Part shown: piece by piece, positions 11,100 to 22,030 of the stretch | How the letters are laid out: the number at the start of each line of letters is the position of its first letter | Numbering within the stretch: the first letter of the stretch is position 1 | NCBI RefSeq assembly: GCF_958979055.1 | Contig: NC_084888.1 | Coordinates: forward strand, 4,978,001-5,042,000 | DNA from: Alnus glutinosa | Taxonomy: Eukaryota; Streptophyta; Magnoliopsida; Fagales; Betulaceae | Length of the DNA: 64,000 nt | Reading direction: 5' to 3' | Made by a program: the position numbers and the translations under genes | The notes under the pieces: generated by a model | Databases searched by the model: none | Seen by the model: the letters and a program-made list of their open reading frames with translations, nothing else | What the model was told of the DNA's origin: nothing

Positions 11100-13090
11100 G
11101 AATCTGGGAAGCTTTTTCAAAGTCTTTGTTTCTATTCAGTTTCTAGCATTTTCAAACTTACTATACTCTTGTTACTACAGTTACAATAATAATGATTAAT
11201 AGTACCTAGTTATTGTTTTTGAGATATTAATACTCTTCTTTCCCCTCTTTTGAAGTTTAATCCAAGTGGTGCAGTATGGTAATAATTAGCACAAATATAT
11301 TTTCAACTTGCTTGTTGTTTAGATAGTGCATGATGTCTCCAAAGAATGCCAATTAATCCTGATAAAGACTTTGAAAGTATTCGAACAGGACATAGATGTA
11401 TTACCTAGCTTGTGAGGTTTTATTTTCTAGCTAGTAGATTTTGCGGCCAAATTTAGCTTGTGAGGTTTTATTTATGCGTATATATGTAACCTTTTCATAC
11501 CCATTTCTCATATGAAATGCATGGGTATGTAACCATTTATCATATTTATCATACCCAAATATGTGTGTGTGTGTGTTTTTTTTTTCCTTTCTCACAAATA
11601 AACTAGATCCCACATCATGAGACTTCAACATAAATAATGTCAATATTACTGTTACAAGTTATAGCAGCCCATGCCACCTGGACCAACTCCCACCGGTTAC
11701 TATTCTATCATTGGTTTTGGTTAGGCAGACCAAAAGAATACCCATATTTGTCGTTGAGGCAGTTTCCCCAATTTGAATGAATATCGCAAAACAAACAGTA
11801 TATAAGGTGAGGGGTCAGAGGAGACCCGAGGCCAGATAACCATTGGCTGTCACCACTTGGATTAAACTTCAAAAGAGGGAAAAGAAAAGCTAAGCTGTTT
11901 CGATCTTATTTCATCCCCTTGCCTTCCACCTTCTCTCAATCTTTTTCTATTCTTTGTTTGGTTGCCAGAGAATTCATTTTATAAAGCAAAGAAAATAACA
12001 AATCCAAGGTCAACATATTCAACTAAAAGGAAAGTTTTTTATCTAACCTAATGTACTATGCACGCATGTGCACACTTTTCTTTTCTTTATTTTTTTTAAG
12101 ACTAGGATGTGAACCCGCCCCTGCCGTAAAAAATTCATAGAAATGAAGATAAAATACAATTACAACATAAAATAAAATAATGGTTACATTTGTACTAACA
12201 GATGATAGTCTATATGGGTTGTTCAATATTATTTTTTTCTTTTTCTGGCTGTTGACCAAAATTAGATAACTCATCTCAGCACCATGTTGACTGATTGATC
12301 TTTCATTTGGCTGATACAAATTCTTTTTTATAGTAATTTATAGTTTGGAATTTCGAGACCTAATTATCATGGTCCAGCTCATTGATTGTTTCGGTGGAAT
12401 CACTGGAATGGATTAATGGCAGTGTGGTTTCTTGTATGATAATAATAATAAATAATACTAATAATTGGTGCCTCTGGGGTTGTGTGGTTTTCTAGGTAGG
12501 GATGCAGCCACTTCCTTTTAGTACACAATTCGCAAAAATTGGGTTTGACTTCACGTGAAAGCATCAAATACTGGGAATTCTGGCATGTTTCGGTGAAATT
12601 TATTTTTTAAATATTTTTTAGTTTTTTAGAATTTAAATTCTGTTAAGATTTTATTTAATTTTGTTTCAGATATTTTAAACCATTCGAATATAATTTTAAA
12701 AAATAAATTCTTTCTGAAAATAAAATATTAAAAAATTAAAAAATAACGAGGATAGTCAAACAAAATATTAAAAAGTCCTTATTGCCATGCCATGGTGGGC
12801 CAAGCAAATTACCTATGTTTTACCTTCCCCTTATTTGTGGTTAAGATTAAATATGTACCCCCTTATTTGTGGTTAAGATTAAATATTACATATTTAATGA
12901 TGGCCTTTTCATTTCGTGAATTTGTTATCACATTATTTAAAAGCTGATGTGATATTATATATATTCTATTAAATGCAACAAAATGAAATTTGAATAGTAA
13001 AATGACTTGAAGTGGATAACCAAATAACATACCTATGTTGCATGGGGGATGGGGTTTAACAATGGCATAAAAGTGTAACAATTATTTATT
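11100..13090. other. copy-1-specific intergenic sequence
   Basis: AT-rich sequence with no clear counterpart in copy 2 and no supported gene. Simple GT, AAT and A/T tracts are present. It probably includes one or more insertions made after the duplication, since copy 2 runs almost directly from the LBD 3' flank to the DML1 3' flank. Confidence 0.4.
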
Positions 13091-13265
13091 TTTACGTTAC
13101 TCTCTCGTGCAAGGAGAGTGATTCCCTTTCAACCCCTCTCACATAACTCATATGCATTGGGTGAGACCCATGCATGTGGGTCTCAAGTATGAATCTCACT
13201 CAATGTATGTGGGAATTGTGTGAAAATTATAAGGGAATCATTATTCTTTGTGTAAAATTGAAAAA
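13090..13265. repeat. small foldback MITE-like element
   Basis: The ends read GAGTGATTCCC...GGGAATCATTATTC and the interior has inverted blocks (CATGCATGTGGGTCTC against GGTGAGACCCATGCATG). The GTGATTCCC end and CTCTCACAT interior are shared with the palindrome at 16.43-16.55 kb, suggesting the same family. Confidence 0.5.
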
Positions 13266-13896
13266 GAGTAGACAACACTTGAGCATTTACACGCGAGAAA
13301 TAGAAACCAAAGATACGTACCCATTGCCAAAAACTTAAAATCAAACCTAAAACTTAAAAACATAAAAATAAAAAAAAATATCAATGAAAAACAATAAAAT
13401 TTGATTTGGGGGCCAGCCCAAATTTACAGGGAACGGACACTACACATGCAACTTGGACGTGTGCAAAAATAAAGAAGAAAACATAATAAGCTGAACTCCA
13501 AGTAGTCTTGAATAGAAAAAAATAAAGAAAGAAAAAGAACTTAATTCAAGTCGACGTCTTGCACCTTTCTCACCAAAAGAAGTTTACTGATCAGCTTTGG
13601 GTTGCTTTCCGACTTTCAGCTATCTTTGACTTCCGCTACCAAATTAGCACATGTTGTGCAGCATTTAAGCTCGATCTCCTGATTCTCCTCCATGCAAATG
13701 GTAAACCATTTCCCCAATTCAATGAATGTCGATCTCCACCTGCCGACAGCCATAGCCTGATAAAATGAAAAAGAAAATCCTAAGCAATCACCATTTGAAT
13801 CATTTCATTAAGCATCATGATATAATATATATTACTCAGTCATATACAAGAAAGATTTTAAGTAATCCTATTTCACTCAGCTGCTTAAAGACAAGT

Positions 13897-13898
<2 letters not shown>

Positions 13899-13962
<64 letters not shown>
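13899..13962. repeat. (TA)32 microsatellite
   Basis: Thirty-two uninterrupted TA units. The matching position in copy 2 (about 28.75 kb) lacks the array, so it arose or expanded after the duplication. Confidence 0.95.
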
Positions 13963-13963
<1 letters not shown>

Positions 13964-14370
13964 CTAGTATGTGACGTTGACTACTTTCCATATATATAAA
14001 CCAAAACTAATATATTCCGCAAATTTGCAACCAAATTAGCCTAGAATTTTGATGAGGGGCAAACTTTGGCTTAATTAGCTGAACAGTAAGCCATCGGTTT
14101 CCTCGATCACGATCTCACAATTTTTCTGCAACATCTCAGACATCAGAGAAAATTTTCTATTGCATGCATGTGTGTTATTATTAGAGATCAAAAGCCTTGA
14201 AAGAGGAATTTATATTCATTACCCATTGCAGCAAACCATCAGAGATACATTGGTCAGCCATTTTCTTCTAGAAAGTGTATTTGGAGAAAACAAATGAAAG
14301 AGAAACCAAAAATATTCACTCACGGAAACTTAAATCTGAATCTGATGATATCTGAGAATAAGGATCCAAT

Positions 14371-14985
14371 ATATTCCGCTTGTTAAAGAATCGGTAAATA
14401 CTGAGTTGTCAAATATTGAATTAATAGTGCTGGAATATCTTGATAGAGAAGATTATTAATTAACGCAAGAATGGAGAGACGGATGCAAGGGAATCAGTCA
14501 ATACTGATCAGTTGTCAGATACTGAATTAATGCGTTGAAATTTCTGAGAGATAAGATAAATGTAAGAATCGTCAAAACCAGGCATGATTAGGGCAATAAC
14601 TCTATATACAAGTATCAGAATTGCACATAAGACTCCAATCTAGAAACTAATTTTGGTGCGCACATCATAGCCACAGAACGTACATGAGAGTTGTTTTCGG
14701 GCCCCAAAATCTAGCGTTTTCCCCTAAATAATTATTTAAGTTATTTTAGGAAATATTTATTTTTCTTAGTAGGCATCGTAGAATCTTTATTCTTAATCAC
14801 AGTTTTATTTTATTACTAATTATACTTTTAGTAGTTTTTGACAAGAAGTCGGTCTGCACTATATATGTAAACCCAACTTGTGGGCTTAGTTATTCACTTA
14901 TTTATTCAGATTTTAAATAATATTCCAGTATTAATTATCAGAGTTAGTTTTTGGTTCACTATATTAATATCCTATATATGAGAAC
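14371..14985. mobile_element. insertion in DML1 pseudogene, possibly a solo LTR
   Basis: About 615 nt separate two adjacent pieces of exon 9 that are contiguous in copy 2. The insert is non-coding, contains a TATA-like CACTATATATG and a TGTGGGCTTAG stretch, and looks like a retrotransposon LTR in composition. I could not establish TG...CA ends or a target duplication, so the LTR identity is tentative. The insertion itself is clear from the comparison. Confidence 0.45.
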
Positions 14986-15984
14986 AGTCATAATTCTGTT
15001 CGACGTCAGCATATATGATCTCCAATGTCTTCTAATTCATCCTTTCCAAATCCCCATGTCGTAAGAAACTCAATCAGCCCCAGTTCCAAATCTACGAAGC
15101 TCATAAGAAAGAAAATAACAAAAATTAAGGAAGGTTAATGGTCAGTAATTAATGCTTTAGACTGGCATACTTAATTAATTAAGAGCCTACTGCAAGCAAA
15201 GTTAATTAGGATGGACTCCCCTGTCTTGTATCTACCTACCTTCTTTTCCTCGATCCAGTAAAGAAAATGGCAAAAAGAGACAGGGAAGAAGAAAAAATTA
15301 ATACTTCTTTTTGCCAAGCCCAACACTAGTCGAACTTCAGAGACAAGCTTCAAAAGGTCCATCCAGTTCCTATTGAATAATTTATTAGTGATCTTGAATT
15401 AATTAAGATATGATCCTGAAAATCCAGCAGGTAAACCTCCAACTCCACAAATTCAAATCTCTGGTAAGAACTTTTAAGTCTCTTCCAATTAGTAGGAGAC
15501 AAGCCAATATATTATTCTAACAGTAGATCCTTTGAACGAAAAAAAAAATGATTCCAAGGGAAACAAGAAACGTATATATTATTTCATTCTTTTGGCCAGT
15601 AAAGGCTACTTGACATCCACAACAACTAGGATAGTATCATAGTAACGTAGTATAAATATTGGAGATTAGGGTCATAAAATATGAATTAATTGAAGCAGAT
15701 GATTAATGATAACAGTTCTTTAAGAGAACTTTAACAGTAGATTCTAAAAGTACCTGACCCAAGGGCTCCCTGGATGGTCATGGATTCCACCGATTGTAAG
15801 TCTTCCACATCCTCTGCTATCTCAGGGTGTCAACGTCTATAAATTCCCTGGATTCCAGAATTACAAATAATTAACCAAGCTCATAATTGCTTAAAAGGAA
15901 AAATTGATATGGGGATACAGTTGGATCTGACTTTTGACCATCATATCTTAAACTTAATTGGTATTTATAAGTCAGGGAATTAAG

Positions 15985-16280
15985 CCGAAACCTTTTATGG
16001 CACATTCAAAATCGCACTCTATAAGGCATGTTCTAAGAGTCGTTAACATGAACAAAGCGGCATTGTTGCATCTCAACATGACTCTCCCGCGAATCGAACC
16101 CATGATCATTACTCTGATACGTACCATTTGTTGGATCGGGTCTTTAACCATCTCATCTAAAAATAAATTAGTGTCTAGTGAAGAAAGTCAAGACCTTTTA
16201 TGGCATTCAAAATCGCACATCGCAATGCATATTTTAAGAATCATTCATATAAGCAAAGCGGTATTGTTATACGCCAACAG
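15985..16280. repeat. direct repeat pair within an insertion in the pseudogene
   Basis: A ~90-nt block beginning ACCTTTTATGGCA, with CAAAATCGCA and ACAAAGCGG or GCAAAGCGG motifs, occurs at about 15988-16075 and again at 16193-16280. The spacer contains CTCTGATACGTACCA and a GAATCGAACCC element. On the minus strand the latter reads like a pol III B box (GGTTCGATTC). The block is absent from copy 2, so it is an insertion of a dispersed repeat of unknown class. Confidence 0.5.
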
Positions 16281-16434
16281 ATACAAAAGGCCTTTGCCCA
16301 GCCCTGCCCCTCCTGAAAAGCCATTAACATTTATCAGAGCAGTCACACAGCAGTTTTTCAATCATTTTCCCTAAATATAGGAAGCAAAACCACTTTTTAC
16401 TTTCCTATCAAAATACACCCTACAAGTGATTCCC

Positions 16435-16540
16435 GTACATCACATGTACAACACCCCTCTCACATGGGGTGGGCCCCATAGTGTGTAGGCCCCACCCCAT
16501 GTGAGAGGGGTGTTGTACACTTGTTGTACATGTGATGTAC
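16435..16540. repeat. long near-perfect palindrome
   Basis: The left arm (from 16435, about 40 nt) and the right arm (about 51 nt, ending 16540) are reverse complements around a CATAGTGTGTAGG-like centre. The right arm has one 11-nt extra segment. The core word ACACCCCTCTCACATGGGGT is matched by its complement. Probably a small foldback transposon related to the one at 13.1 kb. Confidence 0.8.
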
Positions 16541-16684
16541 ATTTATCATTTTCCCTTTATATTTTCCTATATCATTAAAATAATATTTTTCTTTATTCCA
16601 TATACTATTTATTTATTTATTTATTTTTTAATTTTCTCTCTTTCCCATTCTTAACCTTCTCTGACTTCAATCCTTCATTCATCT

Positions 16685-17089
16685 TTGCAACAACATCCGC
16701 TGGCTCAACATCTGGAGGTGGACGAATCGCTAGCAACGGGGTATGGGACAGGACCCAATCAGCCGAAATCTCAATCCAAGGAATATTCAAATCATCTAGA
16801 AAAATCAGCTTCTTATCACACGTACCCAGGTAAGAAAAGGCGCTCAAAATTAAAGTCGAAATCAGGGTCGTTTTCTTCATCGAATTCATTGATGGATTCG
16901 CCTTCTCCGCCAAAGAAAGTCGGTTGCTTCTGGTGTTCTCCAAAGACGGCTTCTCGCAAGAAGAGTAAGGAAAATGTTGGGTTTGGAGGAAGAAGAAGAA
17001 CAGGCGGCCATGGTGGGTTTGGACGAAGAAAAAAAAGAAAGGAGATCGATGAGGCAGACGTGAGAGGTGAGAGAATTTTTTTTTTATGA
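16685..17089 (+). pseudogene. possible captured gene fragment, unknown protein
   Basis: The + strand frame encodes Lys/Ser-rich text with segments such as VDESLATGYG, PGKKRRSKLKSKSG, SPSPPKKVGCFWCSPK and SKENVGFGG. This reads like part of a real plant protein of unknown function. It has no promoter, no convincing start or end and lies in an insertion, so I treat it as a captured or retro-copied fragment. A 177-codon frame on the other strand contains a poly-Phe stretch and is less protein-like. I cannot name the parent gene. Confidence 0.4.
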
Positions 17090-17199
17090 ATTTAATAAAT
17101 GATGGGAATGCTACAATGTATTGGGCATTGGAAAGTACTGTAGCATTCACAAAGAACAGAAAAATATAAGGAAGTTATGTGGGTGATTTTGATGGGTGA

Positions 17200-17538
17200 T
17201 ATTCTATAGGATTGTACCCAAATTTTTCTTTTGCTAAGGATATTGAGCTTACCTGTAAGAACTTAATTACTTGCATTCTTCGAAATATGACTTTCAAGTT
17301 AAGTTTCAAATTAGTGGCGATGCCATACCGGAAATTCAATCTATTTGATCAAAAATCATTATCAACAAAAATTATTTATTTTTTGAACATAATTAGTCAG
17401 TTCTAGGGTTGGTTTACTTTTGGACATGCATGCTTCGTTTGCTCGAATTCTTCAGAAAAAATTGTGTCTTCCACAATAGAATCTGATAAGTGAGATTTCG
17501 GTCTTGAGCTAGTTGCCGCTTGTGAAGTATGGAATGAG
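17200..17538. other. organelle-like DNA, left part, with ycf2 scrap
   Basis: At 17446-17512 the sequence ATTCTTCAGAAAAAA...GTCTTCCACAATAGAATC matches, with small changes and in the opposite orientation, the plastid ycf2-like fragment at 50.9 kb. The text then continues without break into the CACTA target site, and organelle-like text resumes after the CACTA at 22031. The original insert was probably one chimeric organelle fragment. It is not an expressed gene. Confidence 0.5.
17536..17538 (+). repeat. CACTA target-site duplication, left
   Basis: GAG immediately precedes the CACTACAAAAA terminus. The same GAG follows the other terminus at 22031-22033. A 3-bp duplication is the CACTA hallmark. 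Confidence 0.8.
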
Positions 17539-17559
17539 CACTACAAAAATAGTGGCATT

Positions 17560-17815
17560 TGGCCACTTACAGTTTGCCACGTGTATGAACACAATACACG
17601 TGGCAAACTGTTCGCCATGTGTGAGACTCGGGTTGGATCTGAAAGTGACTAACTGACCAAATTGCCGCGTGTGTACTAATACACGTCGCAGATTAGACAT
17701 GTGTATTTCAATACTCGTGGCCACCTGGCCACGTGTACTCTTGTATACGTGTTTGACAGTCTGACACGTGTATCTTTATATACGTGTCTGACTGATAGAC
17801 ACGTGTTTATTTTGT
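17560..17815. repeat. CACTA left subterminal palindrome array
   Basis: Repeated units of the type GCCACGTGTAT...ATACACGTGGC and GACACGTGTAT...ATACGTGTCTG, each a hairpin of about 20-30 bp. In CACTA elements such subterminal repeats bind the element's own DNA-binding protein. That role is family knowledge, not shown here. Confidence 0.7.
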
Positions 17816-18162
17816 TTTTTTTTTTTAAAAAATAAAAAAAAATAAATTGTATTTTTAAATTAAATTAAAAATACAATTAAAGAATCAAATAAAAAATACA
17901 ATTTAAAATTTTTTTAAAATTTGTTTTTGGATTTAGTTTTGTTATTGTTTTTTAAAATTTGTTTGGGTTAATTAATTTTTTTTTTTAATTTTCTTATTTC
18001 CGACCACAAATAACACAATATTTATTTTACCCAAAAATATCACAAAATCAAATTACACAAACCAATAATCAATAACGTATTTGTTAATCACGCAAATCTT
18101 TACAAACAAAAAATAATTACAAAAAATAAACATATTCGTTCATAACAAAAAATAATTACACA

Positions 18163-18520
18163 ATATCACGAGGTACCGTCCCAGGCGTGTTCTCGCCAAC
18201 CGGCGATTGCTGCGCAAGGGATGGTGTAGTGACAGGGGAGTGCTGGCTCAGCCGTCGTCCAATAGGCGACAACGTACCAACCATTGTCGCATTACCTGCA
18301 AGTAATATAGACAATTAAAGTATATAATATTACTTGCAAATTTAAAGGGGTAATGAAAACAAATTAAAATTAATTTTGTCCTATACACAATATAAATCAT
18401 ACCTGCAGATGCACTACTAACAGACGACGTACTACCTACGTTTGCAGGTGAAGACTGAGCACCAAGACATGGTTGTGATACTCCCATTGAGGACATGAAG
18501 ACCTCGAATTGTTGCATGCC
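18163..18520 (-). pseudogene. CACTA-associated protein C-terminal fragment
   Basis: On the minus strand a frame with [12 protein letters not shown] and a Ser-rich stretch ([11 protein letters not shown]) ends near 18407. It continues after an intron-like gap at about 18297-18163 as [10 protein letters not shown]...[10 protein letters not shown], then a stop. The QQFExFMxSM motif with a low-complexity tail resembles the C-terminus of Ptta/En/Spm-type plant transposase proteins. The rest of the protein is missing. Confidence 0.45.
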
Positions 18521-18594
18521 CAGCCACCCCTTGCTTCACGTTTTTTTTTTTTTTTTTTAATAATTATTTTTATTTATTTTTTAATAAATTTATA

Positions 18595-18790
18595 TTTTTT
18601 TTATTGAGATGGATACATGTCGCCATCTTATTGGGGACACGTGGCGCTGATGTGTAGAGCTAACAGATTCCGTCAAAATGGTGGACGGAAAATCGACCCA
18701 GGGAGTAAAACGTAATTATTGCATAGCACAGGGACCTCCCATGAACTTTTTAAACCATAGGGAATGAAAAATAATTATGGCATACCACAG
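18595..18790. repeat. nested dispersed repeat inside the CACTA
   Basis: Two similar pieces read GCATAGCACAGGGACC and GCATACCACAGGGACC, with a GTGGACGGAAAATCGACC segment upstream. This resembles one arm of a common plant dispersed repeat. The opposite end was not found. Confidence 0.35.
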
Positions 18791-19260
18791 GGACCAACGG
18801 TGCAATTATCCTTAATTTGTAATCGTTGGTTTCCCATGCAAAACCATATTCGTAGTACATTAAAATATATCAAAAAAAAGACAAACAAAATTGTACGCAT
18901 ATTTCACATGCAAAACCACAAAAAAACTTTAAAAAAAAAAAAAAAAAACACACAACAATATATATACAAACCCAACAAAATCAGTAGCATTGCATAGGGA
19001 AAAAAAATAGTCCAATAGTAATTGCTAAATCCACGTTTATTATTAGAAAATATTAAAACAAATAGGAACATATTTTAAACAAATACATTTAAATGTACCA
19101 TGTTTATTATAGCAAAAAAATCAAGGACAAAAATAAGGAAAAATTACTCACAATTTATGCTCCTTATATTTGTTGTGGTGTAATTTATGCTCCTTATGTA
19201 TTTTGTACCTGCATTGTTTGGAAAAAAAATTAATAAAACAAAAGAAAAGAAAAACACAAG

Positions 19261-19300
19261 TCGGAGAGAGAGAGATGCAGAGAGAGAGAGAGACAGAGAG

Positions 19301-19334
<34 letters not shown>

Positions 19335-19536
19335 GGAGAGGGTTACTGAACCCTTACCCAAAGTGCTGGCCAGCCGGAGCTTAGACAGGTAGAGAGAGAG
19401 AGAGAGAGCCGAGCAGGTAGAGCTAGAGAGGGGGTGTGTCACTGGTGGGAAGGGCGGACGCGCGGTGGCCGGGGAGCTGGCGGTGCGACTGTGACGGAGA
19501 GGGAGAGGGAGAGAGAGTGTACAGAGAGAGAGAGAT
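19261..19536. repeat. GA-rich microsatellite cluster
   Basis: Several (GA)n blocks at about 19263-19335, 19390-19410 and 19497-19536, alternating with GC-rich unique sequence. The open frame on the complement is a CT-repeat artefact. Confidence 0.75.
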
Positions 19537-19689
19537 ATGTCGGAAATGGGTAGCTTCCTCCCATTTAAGTGTTATTTTAATTTTAGTATAAATTTTTTTT
19601 TTAAGTTATTCGGCCGAATTTTGGCCACGTGGCCAATCAGGGGCGTGTATTTAATACACGTCTCCATTTGTGAATTATTATTATATATT

Positions 19690-19696
<7 letters not shown>

Positions 19697-19734
<38 letters not shown>

Positions 19735-21110
19735 AATACAAACCCTAACCCGAGCCTAAGTGTATATACTATATAAATACAAATATGTTTTAGGGTTTAT
19801 ATAAATTTATATAAACTCTAACTCATAAAACGACACCCTAACCCTAAAACTAAGCCATAAACCCTAACCTAAGTGTATGTACTATATACAGCCATAAACC
19901 CTAACTATAAGTGTATGTACGTACTATATATAGTCATAAACCCTAATCATAAATGTATGTACTATATATAGCCATAAACTCTAACCATAAGTGTATGTAC
20001 TATATATAGTCATAAACTCTAATCCTAAGTATATATGGCTATATATATATATATATATATATATATCATTTTTATTGCCTTTTTTTTTTGAAAAATTTAA
20101 TATTGTATTTATAAAACCCACATATAGTACATAAATTCAATGATCGATTTACACATCTTTTGTACAAACATGGATAAGAGATGTGTAAGAGAATGAAATT
20201 AAACATTTCTCTTTAAAAAATGAGAAAAATCAACATTTACCTTTTTAATTTTTAATTTCTTAATTGTTTGAGAAGATTCTCTCTTTAACTTGATTGAATA
20301 AAATTCGACTTAAATGCCGTAAAAAAACTATAAGATATACGCTATAGTTTTTTTAATTTTTCCAACTGTTTAGATTTAATATCACAATCTTTCTCATACA
20401 AAATTAGAGCAAATATACTGTACTTTTTGTAACAGCACCTAAGCCAAATTCATTCGAATTTCTATAATATCGGAACAATCTAATTATAATCAATCTAGGA
20501 TTTAATGTTATATTTAAAAGTGTACAATAATGACAAGTGAAAAATATATTGACATTATTATTCATAAAATGTAAAATCAATTAAATTATAAACCATAGCC
20601 CTAAATGTATATACTATATATAGCGATAAACCCTACCTCTAAGCATATATACTATATATAGCTATAAATCCTAACCCTAAGTTATATACTATATATATCG
20701 ATAAACCCTAACCCCAAGTATATATACTATATATACTATATATAGCTATAAATCCTAACCCTAAGTGTATATATTATATATAGCTATAAACCCTAAGTGT
20801 AAATATTATATATAGCCATAAACCCTAATCTTAAGTGTATATACTATATATATCGATAAACCCTAACCCTAAGTATATATACTATATATAGCTATAAACC
20901 CTAACCCTAAGTATATATACTATATATAGCCAAAAACCCTAACCCTAAGTGTATGTACTATATATAGCCATAAACCTTAACCCTAAAGGTATGTACTATA
21001 TATAGCCATAAACCCTAAGTGTATGTACTATATAAGGGACTAAACTATAAGTATTTAATTTATTATGTAGCACGGAACCCTCAAAATAATTGTATTTACT
21101 ATATATAGCC
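19697..21110. repeat. telomere-like minisatellite inside the CACTA
   Basis: After a (TA)n tract at 19697-19731, units of roughly 38-40 nt recur. They combine AAACCCTAACCCTAAG, GTATRTACTATATATAG and CCATAAA. The clearest blocks are 19834-20036 and 20588-21110, with unique AT-rich sequence between. The CCCTAA words match the plant telomere repeat (TTTAGGG) but are spaced by AT-rich filler, so this is an interstitial telobox-containing satellite and not a telomere. Confidence 0.85.
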
Positions 21111-21656
21111 ATAAATAGCAAGGTTAGGATATATACAAGTCATTATAAATGTATATAGTTTCTAAACCGTTTACATGCATATATTATGTATATCTATATA
21201 TATAGTATTAATTATAGGTTTTTTAACTTTGTTATTTTTTTATTTTTTATTTTTTTATTTTTTTTTGTTTCTAAACGTAGATGGTATATAAAACTAAACC
21301 CTAATTTGAACTATTTGGTTTAATTATATATATATATCACCAAATTTGGTTTAATTATGCATATAGTACAATATGTAAATTAGGTTAGGGTTTACGTACT
21401 TATCAGTATACTATATATATATAAGGAACTCAACATGTAAACTCCAAGTATAGAATTTACATATAGCCCTAAAACCTAACCTTACGTGTATATGCTATGT
21501 ACACCGTAATTATATATATTTATATATTTATAGCACAAATTTAAGATTATGATATATAGTTAATTATATAAGAAATTTTATTTTATTTTTTTTAAAAAAA
21601 GGAACACAAAACCAAAATTTTTTATTTTTAATATATATTTGAAAAAAAATAACATT

Positions 21657-22015
21657 TGGCCACGTGTATAAAATACACATGGCCACATATGGCTGCGTGT
21701 AATAAATCCACACGGCCATATGGCCGCGTGTAGTAATTACACGCGGCCATAATTGTACACGTGTATAAAATCCACGTGTACAATTGGACACGTGTATTAA
21801 TACACGTGTCTCATTAGACACGTGTATTAATACACGCGTTTAGTCAGACACATGTATTTTATACACGTGTACAATTAGCCGCGTGTATTTACTACACGCG
21901 GTCAAGTTGCCGCGTGTTGTTCGGCTTATACAACTAGCCACGTTGTCCTCAAGACACGTGGCTAGTTACCCGCGTGTCTACAGTAACTGGTACTGTAGAC
22001 ACGCGGCAGATTGTG
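21657..22015. repeat. CACTA right subterminal palindrome array
   Basis: At least eight CACGTG cores occur here, mostly as paired arms such as GACACGTGTATTAATACACG, together with CGCGTGTA...TACACGCGG variants. The array abuts the right terminus. Confidence 0.8.
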
Positions 22016-22030
22016 GATTTTTTTGTAGTG

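Larger units (their letters stand above)
17539..22030. mobile_element. CACTA (En/Spm) DNA transposon, degenerate or non-autonomous
   Basis: The element begins CACTACAAAAA and ends TTTTTGTAGTG, is flanked by GAG on both sides and is 4492 bp long. Both ends carry subterminal arrays of short palindromes built on CACGTG or CGCGTG (about 17560-17815 and 21657-22015). Inside are a C-terminal transposase-related fragment (18163-18520, minus strand), a nested repeat segment (about 18595-18790), GA and TA microsatellites and a minisatellite with AACCCTAA. No full transposase frame is present, so mobility would need an autonomous relative. Confidence 0.85.

Noticed and set aside
16617..17150. 177-codon minus-strand frame with poly-Phe stretch
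   Set aside because: It is the complement of a Lys/Glu-rich region that reads more like protein on the + strand, and its low-complexity Phe runs come from GAA/AAG tracts.
19739..21110. A true telomere or chromosome end
   Set aside because: CCCTAA words are separated by AT-rich filler, lie inside a CACTA element and have unique genes on both sides.
13899..21110. CRISPR-like arrays
   Set aside because: All direct repeats here are microsatellites, minisatellites or transposon ends. The genome is a plant nuclear one and no cas genes occur.
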